Positions 23,184-32,889 of a stretch of 64,000 bases of DNA are shown here, piece by piece. The notes under the pieces are model-generated. The model made no database searches. It was not told the DNA's origin and was given only the letters and a program-made list of their open reading frames with translations. Origin of the DNA: Pseudomonas sp. AN-1 (GTDB lineage Bacteria > Pseudomonadota > Gammaproteobacteria > Pseudomonadales > Pseudomonadaceae); NCBI RefSeq assembly GCF_034057115.1, contig NZ_CP139195.1, forward strand, positions 4,545,695 to 4,609,694, in the 5' to 3' direction. Numbering within the stretch: position 1 is the first letter of the stretch; each line of letters opens with the position of its first letter. Both the position numbers and the translations under genes were made by a program.

Positions 23184-23633
23184 TCAGCCGAAGAACTTGC
23201 CGAGCATGCGCGACACGAAGCCGCCGTCCAGGCTCTTCTTGACGAAGGGCACGTAGTGCTTGTCGTCACGCTTGATGTGGTTGGTCAGCCACAGGCCGAT
23301 GTCGGTGCGCACTTCGCGGGCCAGGCGGAAGTGGTCTTCGCCGTTGCTCAGGCGCTGGCCGTAGGCTTCGGCGCGGGTCTTGAAGGCTTCATGCACCTGA
23401 TGGTGGGCGTCCAGCATCGGATAGCCGGCCTTTTCCATCAGGCTTTCCTCGAAGGTGTTGTGCGAGATGGCGTAGTCGAGCAGGGCCTTGATCACGTACT
23501 CGACCTCGCTGGTCGACTGGGCCTTGATGGCGTGATCGATCTCGGACAGATATTCGAAGATGCGCTTGTGCTGCTCGTCGATGATATCGATGCCCGTGGC
23601 GTACTCGGGCGACCAGGAAATGACGAATCCCAT
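23184..23633 (-). CDS. Bacteriohemerythrin, copy 2
   Basis: A 149-residue hemerythrin, same length as copy 1 and about 80% alike by eye, with all iron ligands kept (DEQHKRIFEYLSEIDH, HNTFEESLM, DAHHQVHEAF, NHIKRDDKHY). The last ten residues are almost the same in both (SRMLGKFFG / ARMLGKFFG). Clear tandem duplication followed by divergence. Confidence 0.93.
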   Translation of the reverse strand: MGFVISWSPEYATGIDIIDEQHKRIFEYLSEIDHAIKAQSTSEVEYVIKALLDYAISHNTFEESLMEKAGYPMLDAHHQVHEAFKTRAEAYGQRLSNGEDHFRLAREVRTDIGLWLTNHIKRDDKHYVPFVKKSLDGGFVSRMLGKFFG

Positions 23634-23686
23634 GAAGGTTATCCTTGCTGTAAACGTTTCGACTTACTTTTAGTGGTTTGTTCTGT

Positions 23687-23713
23687 AAGCCCCACGCGAA
23701 GGTGCGTGGGCTT
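23687..23713. other. Hairpin upstream of copy-2 hemerythrin
   Basis: A nine- to ten-base stem (AAGCC.CACGC with GCGTGGGCTT, one bulged base) with a short loop, in the gap between the hemerythrin promoter region and the B12 riboswitch. No clear T run on either strand; role unknown. Confidence 0.35.
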
Positions 23714-23879
23714 TCAGTATCACGATGTCGCAGTAAAGGCCATAGTCCGCTTGTGGGCTTTGTCGCGAAGCCTCGGTTTTGTGAACTGTTTGGCAATTCC
23801 GCTTCAGGCCGGGAGAGTCGCGCGGGAGGGGCGGAAAGTTTGACGCCCGTCCGGCAAGTCTCTAACCTGCGCCACCTGC

Positions 23880-24140
23880 TTCAGGTGCCCCCCAGTCCAG
23901 ACTCGGAGGGGTGAAACAGGGAAGCCGGTGCGTATATGTAATGATTTTTCATTGCAATTTTGATACCAAGCCGGCGCTGCCCCCGCAACGGTAGGCGAGT
24001 CGAGAAGCCACACCGGCAGATGCGCGACGCTCCAGAGGCGTCCGCCAACTGCCAGGCCACTGTGTCCAGACACGGGAAGGCGTGGATTCGGGAACCCTCG
24101 GGTTCCGCTCGCAAGCCCGGAGACCGGCCTGTCGCATCCA
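23880..24140 (+). promoter_or_regulatory. Cobalamin riboswitch
   Basis: The conserved parts of the AdoCbl-type riboswitch appear in order: CAGGTGCCC at the start, GGTGAAACAGGGAAGCCGGTG (first 20 bases from about 23910), GCCGGCGCTGCCCCCGCAAC near 23970-23989, and the closing B12 box AAGCCCGGAGACCGGCCTG near 24113-24131. It lies 127 bases before btuB on the same strand, so B12 should repress btuB and probably the long cob operon that follows. Confidence 0.95.
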
Positions 24141-24266
24141 CGGTATCGCGGAGGGCGCTACCCGTCGGGTGGGCGGCCTGCGTGTCCTGCTGTCCGTTCG
24201 TCGTCCGGTCCTCTGCATGCCTTCGCAAGCCAATCGCGCGGGTGAGCGCGATGCAGAGAGTGATCG

Positions 24267-26120
24267 ATGAGACATGCCCTTCTGCGGCCGACAATCGTCG
24301 TGCTGTGTAGTCTTTCCTCCATTCCCGTCCTGGCGCACGAAGCGCTGTCGGTCGAGCCCCTGCTGGTGACTGCCAGCCGCACGACGCAGACGGCCAGCGA
24401 CGCACTGGCCTCCGTGACGGTGATCGAGCGCACCGAAATCGAGCGCCGCCAGGCCGCCTCGCTGCCCGAGCTGCTGCGCGGCGTGCCGGGCGTGACGCTG
24501 GCCAACAACGGCGGCCCGGGCAAGAGCAGCTCGCTGTTCCTGCGCGGCACCGAGTCCGACCACGTGCTGGTGCTGATCGACGGCATCAAGGTCGGTTCGG
24601 CCACCAGCGGCAGTGCCGCCTTCCAGGATCTGCCGGTGGAGCTGATCGAGCGCATCGAGATCGTCCGAGGTCCGCGCTCCAGCCTGTACGGTTCGGAAGC
24701 CATCGGCGGGGTGATCCAGATCTTCACGCGCCGGGACGGCGGCGCCGGCCTGCGGCCGTTCCTCTCGGCGGGCACGGGCACCCACGACAGTCACAGCGGC
24801 AGCGCCGGGCTGTCCGGGCGCTCCGGTGCGAGCTGGTTCAGCCTCGGCGTCTCGTCCAGCGACACCGACGGCATCAACGTCAAGCCGCGCGGCGCCAGCG
24901 GCTACGAGGACGACAGCGACGGCTACCGCAACCTGTCCGGCTCCTTGCGCGCCGGCCACCGCTTCGCCAACGGCCTGGAACTGGACGGCAGCTTCCTGCA
25001 GGCCGAGTCGCACAACGATTTCGACAGTACCACGGGCGAGGACGCCTATACCGAGGGGGTGCAGAAGGTCGCCGGCCTGCGCGCACGCCTTGCCCCGCTC
25101 GAGTCCTGGCTGGTGACCCTGCAGGCCGGGCGCAGCGAGGACCGGTCGGACGCCTTCGAGGACGGTGGCTTCAATTCGCGTTACGACACCCGTCGCGACT
25201 CACTGTCCTGGCAGAGCGACGTGACCCTGGCCGCGGGCCATACCCTGGTGCTGGGCGTCGACCATCAGCACGACGAGATCGACAGCACCAGGCGCTACGC
25301 CGAGGACTCGCGCGACAATGACGGCTACTTCGCCCAGTACCTCGGCGGGTCGGGGCGTCACGACTGGCAGCTGGCGCTGCGCCGCGACGACAACCAGCAG
25401 TTCGGCGATCACGATACCGGCAGCGCCGCCTGGGGTTACGCCCTGGGCCCGACGCTGCGCGTCCATGCCAGCTACGGCACGGCCTTCAAGGCGCCGACCT
25501 TCAACGAGCTGTACTACCCCGGCTACGGCAACCCCGCGCTGGATGCGGAGAAATCGCGGACTGTCGAGCTGGGGCTGAACGGCAGCCCCGGCTGGGGGCA
25601 CTGGACGGCCAGCGTGTACCGGACCCGTGTCGACGATCTGATCAGCAGCGTGCGCGTCAACGGTGCAAGCCTGGCGCAAGGGGTCGACGAGGCGCGCATC
25701 CGCGGCCTCGAACTGCAGGTCGGCAGCGACCTGCGCGGTTGGGAATGGACTGCCGGTTACAGCCTGATGGACGCCGAAAACCGCTCCAGGCGCTCCAGCC
25801 GCTCCGGCATTGCCTACTACGGCAAGGATCTCAGCCGGCGCCCCGGGCAGACCTTCAACCTCGACGTCGACCGCGCCTTCGGCCGTTTCAGCGTGGGCGG
25901 CACGCTCTACGCGCGGGACTCGGCCTACGACGATCTGGAAAACCAGACCGAACTGTCCGGCTACGCCAGCCTCGACCTGCGCGGCGAGTACCGCCTCGAC
26001 GACGAGTGGCGCCTGCAGGCGCGGGTGAGCAACCTGCTCGACGCCGACTACCAGACCGCCGCCGGCTACAACCAGCCGGGCCAGGCGGTGTACTTCACAG
26101 TGCGCTACCAGGCGCTCTGA
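24267..26120 (+). CDS. btuB: TonB-dependent vitamin B12 outer-membrane receptor BtuB
   Basis: A 617-residue gated barrel that imports cobalamin or cobinamide across the outer membrane. Signal peptide about 1-23 (ending VLAHEA), TonB box LLVTASRTTQ, plug domain (SLPELLRGVPGVTL, LIDGIKVGS, RIEIVRGPRSSLYGSEAIG), then the 22-strand barrel with a family-typical C-terminal repeat (VSNLLDADYQTAAGYNQPG). The cobalamin riboswitch upstream supports B12 as the ligand. It ends in Leu rather than the usual aromatic residue. Confidence 0.95.
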   Translation: MRHALLRPTIVVLCSLSSIPVLAHEALSVEPLLVTASRTTQTASDALASVTVIERTEIERRQAASLPELLRGVPGVTLANNGGPGKSSSLFLRGTESDHVLVLIDGIKVGSATSGSAAFQDLPVELIERIEIVRGPRSSLYGSEAIGGVIQIFTRRDGGAGLRPFLSAGTGTHDSHSGSAGLSGRSGASWFSLGVSSSDTDGINVKPRGASGYEDDSDGYRNLSGSLRAGHRFANGLELDGSFLQAESHNDFDSTTGEDAYTEGVQKVAGLRARLAPLESWLVTLQAGRSEDRSDAFEDGGFNSRYDTRRDSLSWQSDVTLAAGHTLVLGVDHQHDEIDSTRRYAEDSRDNDGYFAQYLGGSGRHDWQLALRRDDNQQFGDHDTGSAAWGYALGPTLRVHASYGTAFKAPTFNELYYPGYGNPALDAEKSRTVELGLNGSPGWGHWTASVYRTRVDDLISSVRVNGASLAQGVDEARIRGLELQVGSDLRGWEWTAGYSLMDAENRSRRSSRSGIAYYGKDLSRRPGQTFNLDVDRAFGRFSVGGTLYARDSAYDDLENQTELSGYASLDLRGEYRLDDEWRLQARVSNLLDADYQTAAGYNQPGQAVYFTVRYQAL

Positions 26121-26237
26121 GACAGGGGCGCTGGCAGGGCAGAGGTTTTCCCCGCAGCTGTTGTAAACCCAGCACGGCGCCGACATTTTGCAGCGCCAGC
26201 TACACCATCCGATGCCATCTACCCGAGGAGTTCCACC

Positions 26238-26810
26238 ATGCTCGACCTTTCCCCCCGCAGCCGCCTGGCCATCGGCATCGTCCTGGCCGCACTGCTGGCC
26301 ATGACCCGCGGCCACCATTTCGGCGACCTCAACCTGCCCAGCGCCTCTTGGGCGGTGTTCTTCCTCGCCGGCGTGCTGCTGCCGGCGCGCCTGGCCTTCC
26401 CGGCGCTGTTCCTCGAGGCGGTTGCCCTCGATCTCGTCGCCGTGACCTGGGGCGGGGCGAGCAACTGGTGCGTGACCCCGGCCTACTGGCTGCTGCTGCC
26501 GGCCTACGCTGCGCTGTGGTTCGGCGGCCGGGTCTATGCCGGCTGGCACCGCGACGACCTCGCGGCGCCGCCGCGCCTGCTGTCCTGCCTGCTCGCCTCC
26601 AGCTTCGCCTGCCACCTGCTGTCCAGCGGCGGCTTCTGGTTCTTCTCCGGTCGCTACCCCGAGGCGACCCTGGCCGGCTTCCTGCCGCGCATCGCCACCT
26701 ACTACCCGCAGTCGCTGCAGGCGCTGGCCCTGTACGTCGGCGCGGCCGCGCTGCTGCTGGCCGCCGCTCATGCCTGGAAGCAGGCCCGTGGCGTGGAGGC
26801 GAGCCGATGA
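26238..26810 (+). CDS. btuM: Probable solitary B12 transporter BtuM (ECF S-component-like)
   Basis: A 190-residue inner-membrane protein with about six hydrophobic segments. It lies between btuB and cobO under the B12 riboswitch, and overlaps cobO by four bases. The length, the position and the motif GGASNWCVTPAYW fit BtuM, a solitary S-component studied from Thiobacillus denitrificans, in which an invariant Cys (Cys80 there; Cys78 here) is the axial ligand of cobalt and removes the cyanide group of cyanocobalamin. That identity is from memory of the family, with no alignment run. Start ATG 26238 follows GAGGAG. The alternative is an uncharacterised membrane protein of the cob operon. Confidence 0.72.
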   Translation: MLDLSPRSRLAIGIVLAALLAMTRGHHFGDLNLPSASWAVFFLAGVLLPARLAFPALFLEAVALDLVAVTWGGASNWCVTPAYWLLLPAYAALWFGGRVYAGWHRDDLAAPPRLLSCLLASSFACHLLSSGGFWFFSGRYPEATLAGFLPRIATYYPQSLQALALYVGAAALLLAAAHAWKQARGVEASR

Positions 26811-27424
26811 GCACTCAGGACGAACTGGCGCGCGACGAGCGCCACAAGGCGCGCATGCAGCGCAAGAAGGCGGTGGTCGACGCCAAGATCGCCGAGGCCA
26901 GTGCCGAGCGCGGCCTGCTGCTGGTCAACACCGGCAACGGCAAGGGCAAGAGCAGCGCCGCCTTCGGCATGCTGGCGCGCACCCTCGGCCACGGCCTCAG
27001 GGCCGGCGTGGTGCAGTTCATCAAGGGCGCGGCGAGCACCGGCGAGGAAGCCTTCTTCCGCCGCTTCCCCGAGGAGGTGCGCTACTTCGTGATGGGCGAG
27101 GGCTTCACCTGGGAGACCCAGGACCGCCAGCGCGACATCGAGAAAGCCGAAGAGGCCTGGGCGGTGGCCCGCGCGTTGCTGCGGGACCCGCAGATCGCCC
27201 TGGTGGTGCTCGACGAGCTGAACATCGCCCTCAAGTACGGCTACCTGTCGCTGGAGCGCGTGCTGGCGGATATCGCCGCGCGCCCGCCGCTGCAGCACGT
27301 GGTGGTCACCGGCCGCGGTGCGCCGGCCGGGCTGATCGAGGCGGCCGACACGGTCAGCGAGATCGGCCTGGTCAAGCACGCCTTCCAGGCCGGGGTGAAG
27401 GCGCAGAAGGGAGTGGAGTTCTGA
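26807..27424 (+). CDS. cobO: Cob(I)yrinic acid a,c-diamide adenosyltransferase (CobO/BtuR)
   Basis: Transfers the 5'-deoxyadenosyl group of ATP to the cobalt of corrinoids. The 205-residue product has an N-terminal basic helix, the P-loop GNGKGKSSAA (43-52), VVLDELNIALKYGYL, and TGRGAP of the CobA/CobO family. It overlaps btuM by ATGA and cobB by one base (TGATG), so translation of the three is coupled. Confidence 0.96.
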   Translation: MSTQDELARDERHKARMQRKKAVVDAKIAEASAERGLLLVNTGNGKGKSSAAFGMLARTLGHGLRAGVVQFIKGAASTGEEAFFRRFPEEVRYFVMGEGFTWETQDRQRDIEKAEEAWAVARALLRDPQIALVVLDELNIALKYGYLSLERVLADIAARPPLQHVVVTGRGAPAGLIEAADTVSEIGLVKHAFQAGVKAQKGVEF

Positions 27425-28716
27425 TGGACGTGCGCCACTGTCCCGCGCTGCTGATCGCCGCTCCCGCCTCCGGGCAGGGCAAGACCACCGTCACTGCCGC
27501 GCTGGCCCGCCACCACGTCAACCAGGGCCGGCGCGTGCGGGTGTTCAAGTGCGGGCCGGACTTCCTCGACCCGATGATTCTCGCCCGCGCCTGCGGCGCG
27601 CCGGTGGATGCGCTGGACCTCTGGCTGGTCGGCGAGGAGGAGTGCCGGCGGCGGCTGTGGCAGGCCGCCGGCGAAGCCGACCTGCTCCTCATCGAGGGGG
27701 TGATGGGCCTGTTCGACGGCACGCCCTCGGCCGCCGACCTGGCGCGGCGCTTCGGCGTGCCGGTGCTGGCGGTGATCGACGGCTCGGCCATGGCGCAGAC
27801 CTTCGCCGCCATCGCCCACGGCCTGGCCAGCTACCAGAGCGACCTGCCGTTCGCCGGCGTGCTGGCCAACCGGGTCGGCAGCGCGCGCCATGGCGAGATC
27901 CTGCGCGACTGCCTGCCGGCGCACCTGAGCTGGTTCGGCGCGCTGCCGCGCGACGCCGCCATCGAGCTGCCCAGCCGCCACCTGGGACTGGTGCAGGCCG
28001 CCGAGCTGGAGGACCTCGACGCCCGTCTGGACGCCGCCGCCGCCAGCCTAGCGGCCAGCGCTTCTCTCGAGCTGCCGGCACCGGTCGAGCTCGCCGCGCC
28101 CGAGTCGCTCGGCCACTCGCCGCTGCTGCGCGGCGTGCGCATCGGCGTGGCCCGCGACGCCGCCTTCGCCTTCGTCTACCCGGCCAACCTCGACCTGCTG
28201 CGCGCGCTGGGGGCCGAGCTGGTATTCTTCTCGCCGCTCGACGACCGGCAACTGCCGGCGGTGGACAGCCTGTACCTGCCGGGCGGCTATCCGGAGCTGT
28301 ACCTGCAGCAGCTGGCCGGCAACCTGGCGATGCGCGTGGCGATCCGCGCCCACCATGCCGCCGGCAAGCCGATCCTCGCCGAATGCGGCGGCATGCTCTA
28401 CCTGCTCGACGGCCTGACCGACCTGGGCGGCACCCGCGGCGAACTGCTCGGCCTGCTGCCGGGCGAGGCGCGGATGCAGCCGAAGCTGGTGACCCTGGCC
28501 ATGCAGGAGGTCGAGCTGGACGGCGAGCGCCTGCGCGGGCACAGCTACCACCACTCGCGCATGGAGTGCACGCTGGAGCCCGTCGCCCACGGCGAATGCC
28601 CCAACCACCGGCGCGCCCGCGAGCCGGTGTACCGCAGTGGCCGGCTGACCGCCAGCTACATCCACTTCTACCTGCCTTCGGCACCACGCGCGGCAGCCGC
28701 GCTGCTGCGCCCGTGA
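27424..28716 (+). CDS. cobB: Cobyrinate a,c-diamide synthase CobB
   Basis: Amidates the a and c carboxylates of (hydrogeno)byrinate or cobyrinate with glutamine and ATP. The 430-residue product has an N-terminal dethiobiotin-synthetase-like domain with P-loop ASGQGKTT (15-22), KCGPDFLDPM, and a C-terminal glutamine amidotransferase domain with the nucleophile in ECGGMLYL and a His in GHSYHHSRM. Followed after 46 bases by bluB. Confidence 0.95.
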   Translation: MDVRHCPALLIAAPASGQGKTTVTAALARHHVNQGRRVRVFKCGPDFLDPMILARACGAPVDALDLWLVGEEECRRRLWQAAGEADLLLIEGVMGLFDGTPSAADLARRFGVPVLAVIDGSAMAQTFAAIAHGLASYQSDLPFAGVLANRVGSARHGEILRDCLPAHLSWFGALPRDAAIELPSRHLGLVQAAELEDLDARLDAAAASLAASASLELPAPVELAAPESLGHSPLLRGVRIGVARDAAFAFVYPANLDLLRALGAELVFFSPLDDRQLPAVDSLYLPGGYPELYLQQLAGNLAMRVAIRAHHAAGKPILAECGGMLYLLDGLTDLGGTRGELLGLLPGEARMQPKLVTLAMQEVELDGERLRGHSYHHSRMECTLEPVAHGECPNHRRAREPVYRSGRLTASYIHFYLPSAPRAAAALLRP

Positions 28717-28762
28717 ACCCCCTGGAGATATTGCCGGCCCGGCGCCGGCGCCCAATCCGCCC

Positions 28763-29443
28763 ATGACCGACCAGACCCCCCCAGCGTCCCCTGACAACCC
28801 CCACGCCTTCAGCGCGGCCGAGCGCGCCGCGGTCTATCGCGCCATCGCCGAGCGCCGCGACATGCGCCACTTCAGCGGCGGCACGGTGGCCCCCGAGCTG
28901 CTGGCGCGCCTGCTCGACGCCGCGCACCACGCGCCCAGCGTCGGCCTGATGCAGCCGTGGCGCTTCATCCGCATTACCTCGGTGGAACTGCGCAGGCAGA
29001 TCCGCGCGCTGGTCGAGGCCGAGCGGCTGCGCACCGCCGAGGCCCTCGGCGAGCGCAGCGAGGAGTTCATGCGCCTCAAGGTCGAGGGCGTCGAGGACAG
29101 CGCCGAGCTGCTGGTGGCCTGCCTGATGGACGGCCGCGAGCGCTTCATCTTCGGCCGCCGCACCCTGCCGCAGATGGACCTGGCCTCGCTGTCCTGCGCG
29201 ATCCAGAACCTGTGGCTGGCCGCCCGCGCCGAAGGGCTGGGCATGGGCTGGGTGTCGCTGTTCGACCCCATGGCGCTGGCCGAGCTGCTCGGCCTGCCGG
29301 AGGGCGCCGAGCCGCTGGCGCTGCTGTGCCTCGGCCCGGTCCGCGAGTTCTACCCGCGGCCGATGCTGGTGGAGGAGGGCTGGGCCGAGGAGCAGCCGCT
29401 GGCCGGGATGCTCTTCGAGAACTGCTGGGGCGTGCAGCCATGA
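28763..29443 (+). CDS. bluB: 5,6-Dimethylbenzimidazole synthase BluB
   Basis: Oxygen-dependent enzyme that cuts FMNH2 to make dimethylbenzimidazole, the lower ligand of B12. The 226-residue product shows [25 protein letters not shown] and [10 protein letters not shown], typical of the BluB branch of nitroreductase-fold proteins. Its presence means the cell can make DMB itself under aerobic conditions. ATGA overlap with cbiB. Confidence 0.95.
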   Translation: MTDQTPPASPDNPHAFSAAERAAVYRAIAERRDMRHFSGGTVAPELLARLLDAAHHAPSVGLMQPWRFIRITSVELRRQIRALVEAERLRTAEALGERSEEFMRLKVEGVEDSAELLVACLMDGRERFIFGRRTLPQMDLASLSCAIQNLWLAARAEGLGMGWVSLFDPMALAELLGLPEGAEPLALLCLGPVREFYPRPMLVEEGWAEEQPLAGMLFENCWGVQP

Positions 29444-30348
29444 GCCTGGGCCTGGCCCTGTGCGCCGGCGTGGCGCTGGACGTCGCCCTCGGCGAGCCGC
29501 GCCGCTGGCATCCGCTGGTGCTGTTCGGCCGCCTGGCCGAGCGTCTCGAGGCGCGCCTCAACGCCCACGGCGGCGGCTGGCGCAGCCACGGCGTCACCGC
29601 CTGGTGCCTGGCGGTGCTGCCGCTCACCCTGCTGACCTGGCTGCTGGTGCAGCTGCCGCTGCTCGGCGGGGCGCTGGAGATCCTCGCCCTGTACGCCGCG
29701 CTCGGCCTGCGCAGCCTGCACGAGCACGCCCTGCCGGTGCTCGACGCCCTGCGCCGCGGCGACCTGCCGGCGGCGCGCGCCGGCGTGGCCCGGGTGGTCA
29801 GCCGCGATACCGCCGCGCTCGATGAGCACGGCGTGGCCCGCGCCGCCACCGAGTCGGTGCTGGAGAACGGCAGCGATGCGGTGTTCGCCGCGCTGTTCTG
29901 GTTCGCCGTGGCCGGCGCGCCGGGCGTGGTGCTCTACCGCCTGGCCAACACCCTCGACGCCATGTGGGGCTACCGCACCGAGCGCTTCGAGCGCTTCGGC
30001 TGGGCGGCGGCGCGCCTCGACGATGCGCTCAACTACGTGCCGGCGCGCCTCACCGCGCTGACCTACGCGCTGCTCGGCCAGACCCGCCGCGCGCTGGCCT
30101 GCTGGCGCCGCCAGGCGCCGCAGTGGGACAGCCCCAACGCCGGCCCGGTGATGGCCGCCGGCGCCGGTGCCCTCGGCGTCGAGCTGGGCGGCGCCGCGGT
30201 CTATCACGGCGAAGTCCACCAGCGCCCGGCACTGGGCGAGGGCGCCCCGGCCGACGCCGAGAGCATCGCCGCGGCGCTCAGCCTGCTGCGCCGCGGCGTG
30301 GCGCTGTGGCTGATCATCATGGTGCTCGGAGGCTGGCTGCATGCTTGA
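29440..30348 (+). CDS. cbiB: Adenosylcobinamide-phosphate synthase CbiB (CobD in Pseudomonas denitrificans naming)
   Basis: Membrane enzyme that joins aminopropanol (phosphate) to adenosylcobyric acid. The 302-residue product has about four to five hydrophobic segments, [15 protein letters not shown] near the start, [32 protein letters not shown], and [12 protein letters not shown], all CbiB markers. It overlaps bluB by four and the next gene by eight bases. Confidence 0.95.
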   Translation: MSLGLALCAGVALDVALGEPRRWHPLVLFGRLAERLEARLNAHGGGWRSHGVTAWCLAVLPLTLLTWLLVQLPLLGGALEILALYAALGLRSLHEHALPVLDALRRGDLPAARAGVARVVSRDTAALDEHGVARAATESVLENGSDAVFAALFWFAVAGAPGVVLYRLANTLDAMWGYRTERFERFGWAAARLDDALNYVPARLTALTYALLGQTRRALACWRRQAPQWDSPNAGPVMAAGAGALGVELGGAAVYHGEVHQRPALGEGAPADAESIAAALSLLRRGVALWLIIMVLGGWLHA

Positions 30349-31339
30349 GCACGGTGGCCGCCTGCGCGCCGCCGCGCAGCGCTACGGCATTCCCCTGGCC
30401 GACTGGCTGGATCTGTCCACCGGCATCGCCCCCGAGCCCTGGCCGCTGCCGGCCATCCCGCTCGAGGCCTGGGCACGCCTGCCGGAGGAGGACGACGGCC
30501 TGGAGGCGGCCGCCTGCGCCTGCTACGGTGCCCGCCACGCGCTGGCGCTGGCCGGCAGCCAGGCGGCGATCCAGGCCCTGCCCGAGCTGCTGCCGGCCGG
30601 CCGGGTCGGCGTGCTCGGCCTCAGCTACGCCGAGCACGCCCACGCCTGGCGCCGCGTCGGCCACCGGCTGGTGCGCCTGGACGCCGCGGCCATCGACGCC
30701 CAGCTTGACAGGCTCGATGCGCTGGTGCTGGCCAACCCCAACAACCCCACCGGCGAGCGTTTCGCCCCCGCGCAGCTGCTCGCCTGGCACGCCCGCCTGC
30801 AGGCGCGCGGCGGCCATCTGCTGGTCGACGAGGCGTTCATCGACTGCACGCCGGAGCTCAGCGTGGCCGCCTTCAGCGACCGCCCCGGGCTGATCGTGCT
30901 GCGCTCGTTCGGCAAGTTCTTCGGCCTGGCCGGCGTGCGCCTGGGCTTCGTGCTGGCCGAGCCCGGCCTGCTGGCCAGCCTGCGCGAGCGCCTGGGGCCC
31001 TGGGCAGTCAGCGGGCCGGCGCGGGCCCTCGGGCTGCAGGCGCTGGATGGCGCCAACGCCGGAGCCCGCCGGCGCCGTGCCGCCGAACTGCAGCGCCAGG
31101 GCGCGGCGCTGGCCGAACTGCTCAGCGCGCATGACCTGCACCCGGCTGGCGGCTGCGCACTGTTCCAGTGGCTGCCGCGCATCGACGCCGCCGCACTGCA
31201 CGACTTCCTCGCCCGCCGCGGCATCCTCGTGCGTCTGTTCAGCGAGCCGGCCAGCCTGCGCTTCGGCCTGCCCGCCAGCGAGGCCGGCTGGCAACGGCTG
31301 GCCCGCGCGCTGGTCGATTACCCGAAGGAAACGACATGA
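30341..31339 (+). CDS. cobD: Threonine-phosphate decarboxylase (CobD; CobC in P. denitrificans naming)
   Basis: PLP enzyme of aminotransferase fold I making (R)-1-amino-2-propanol phosphate for the nucleotide loop linker. The 332-residue product carries [22 protein letters not shown], and the PLP lysine Lys192 in [16 protein letters not shown]. It overlaps cbiB by eight bases and cobQ by four. Confidence 0.94.
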   Translation: MLEHGGRLRAAAQRYGIPLADWLDLSTGIAPEPWPLPAIPLEAWARLPEEDDGLEAAACACYGARHALALAGSQAAIQALPELLPAGRVGVLGLSYAEHAHAWRRVGHRLVRLDAAAIDAQLDRLDALVLANPNNPTGERFAPAQLLAWHARLQARGGHLLVDEAFIDCTPELSVAAFSDRPGLIVLRSFGKFFGLAGVRLGFVLAEPGLLASLRERLGPWAVSGPARALGLQALDGANAGARRRRAAELQRQGAALAELLSAHDLHPAGGCALFQWLPRIDAAALHDFLARRGILVRLFSEPASLRFGLPASEAGWQRLARALVDYPKETT

Positions 31340-32811
31340 CCACCCCGATGGCGCAGGGCGCGACCCTGATGGTGCAGGGCACCACCTCCGACGCCGGCAA
31401 GAGCACCCTGGTGACCGCGCTGTGCCGCTGGCTGGCGCGCCAGGGCGTGGCGGTGGTGCCGTTCAAGCCGCAGAACATGGCGCTGAACTCGGCGGTCACC
31501 GCCGACGGCGGCGAGATCGGCCGCGCCCAGGCGGTGCAAGCCCAGGCCGCCAAGCTGGCACCGCACACCGACATGAACCCGGTACTGCTCAAGCCCAATA
31601 GCGACATCGGCGCCCAGGTGATCATCCACGGCCGCGCCGTCACCAGCATGGACGCCGCCGCCTACCACCACTACAAGCGCGTGGCCATGCAGGCGGTGCT
31701 CGACTCGCACCGGCGCCTCGGCGCGCAGTACGCGGTGGTGATGGTCGAGGGCGCCGGCTCGCCGGCGGAGATCAACCTGCGCGCCGGCGACATCGCCAAC
31801 ATGGGCTTCGCCGAGGCGGTGGACTGCCCGGTGATCATCATCGCCGACATCGACAAGGGCGGCGTGTTCGCCCATCTGGTCGGCACTCTCGAACTGCTCA
31901 GCCCATCCGAGCAGGCGCGCGTGCAGGGCTTCGTGATCAACCGCTTTCGCGGCGACCTGGCCCTGCTGCAGCCCGGCCTCGACTGGCTGGAGCAGCGCAC
32001 CGGCAAGCCGGTGCTCGGCGTGCTGCCCTACCTGCACGACCTGCACCTGGAGGCCGAGGACGCCATCGACGTGCGTCAGGCCGCAAAGGCCGAAGAGCGC
32101 CTGAAGGTGGTGGTGCCGGTGCTGCCGCGGATCAGCAACCACACCGACTTCGACCCGCTGCGCCTGCACCCGCAGGTGGAGCTGAGCTTCGTCGGCCCCG
32201 GCCAGGCCATCCCGCCGGCCGACCTGATCATCCTGCCCGGCTCGAAGAGCGTGCGCGCCGATCTCGCCCACCTGCGCGCGCAGGGCTGGGAGGACGCCAT
32301 CCGGCGCCACTTGCGCTACGGCGGCAAGGTCCTCGGCATCTGCGGCGGGCTGCAGATGCTCGGCGGCGAGATCGCCGATCCGCTCGGCCTGGAGGGCGCG
32401 CCGGGGAGCAGCCGCGGCCTCGGCCTGCTGGACATCGACACCGTGCTGGAGGCCGAGAAGCAGCTGCGCAACGTGCGCGGCTGGCTGGCGCTGGAGGATG
32501 CCGCGGTCCGCGGCTACGAGATCCACGCCGGCGTCAGCCGCGGCGCCGGGCTGGAAAACCCGGTCGTGCGCCTCGACGACGGCCGCGGCGATGGTGCGCT
32601 GAGCGTCGACGGCCAGGTGCTCGGCACCTACCTGCACGGCCTGTTCGAGTCGCCGGCGGCGTGCAGCGCGCTGCTGCGCTGGGCCGGTCTGCGCGAGGTG
32701 GAGACGCCCGACTACCATGCCCTGCGCGAGCGCGACATCGAGCGCCTGGCCGACCTGGTCGAGATGCATCTGGACACCGCGCGGCTGCGCCAGCTGTGCG
32801 GATTGACGTAG
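31336..32811 (+). CDS. cobQ: Cobyric acid synthase CobQ
   Basis: Amidates four side chains (b, d, e, g) of adenosylcobyrinic acid a,c-diamide. The 491-residue product has P-loop GTTSDAGKS (15-23), [31 protein letters not shown], and a glutamine amidotransferase half with nucleophile in [11 protein letters not shown] and His in [10 protein letters not shown]. Its TAG stop (32809-32811) lies inside the left arm of a palindromic repeat. Confidence 0.97.
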   Translation: MTTPMAQGATLMVQGTTSDAGKSTLVTALCRWLARQGVAVVPFKPQNMALNSAVTADGGEIGRAQAVQAQAAKLAPHTDMNPVLLKPNSDIGAQVIIHGRAVTSMDAAAYHHYKRVAMQAVLDSHRRLGAQYAVVMVEGAGSPAEINLRAGDIANMGFAEAVDCPVIIIADIDKGGVFAHLVGTLELLSPSEQARVQGFVINRFRGDLALLQPGLDWLEQRTGKPVLGVLPYLHDLHLEAEDAIDVRQAAKAEERLKVVVPVLPRISNHTDFDPLRLHPQVELSFVGPGQAIPPADLIILPGSKSVRADLAHLRAQGWEDAIRRHLRYGGKVLGICGGLQMLGGEIADPLGLEGAPGSSRGLGLLDIDTVLEAEKQLRNVRGWLALEDAAVRGYEIHAGVSRGAGLENPVVRLDDGRGDGALSVDGQVLGTYLHGLFESPAACSALLRWAGLREVETPDYHALRERDIERLADLVEMHLDTARLRQLCGLT

Positions 32812-32865
32812 GGTGCGCCGTGCGCACCGCCATGAATACACCTTGGTGCGCACGGCGCACCCTAC
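32808..32865. repeat. REP-type palindrome between cobQ and cobU
   Basis: Perfect 21-base arms (32808-32828 and 32845-32865) starting GTAGGGTGCGCCGTGCGCAC, with a 16-base loop. The same arms recur at 44174-44230. It breaks the otherwise overlapping cob operon and may stabilise or attenuate the mRNA. Confidence 0.85.
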
Positions 32866-32889
32866 CCTTAACCCACCGAGAGACCCTCG

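Noticed and set aside
26121..26237. Second B12 riboswitch before btuM
   Set aside because: The B12 box and the GCTGCCCCCGCAAC core are absent; the gap has only a ribosome site.
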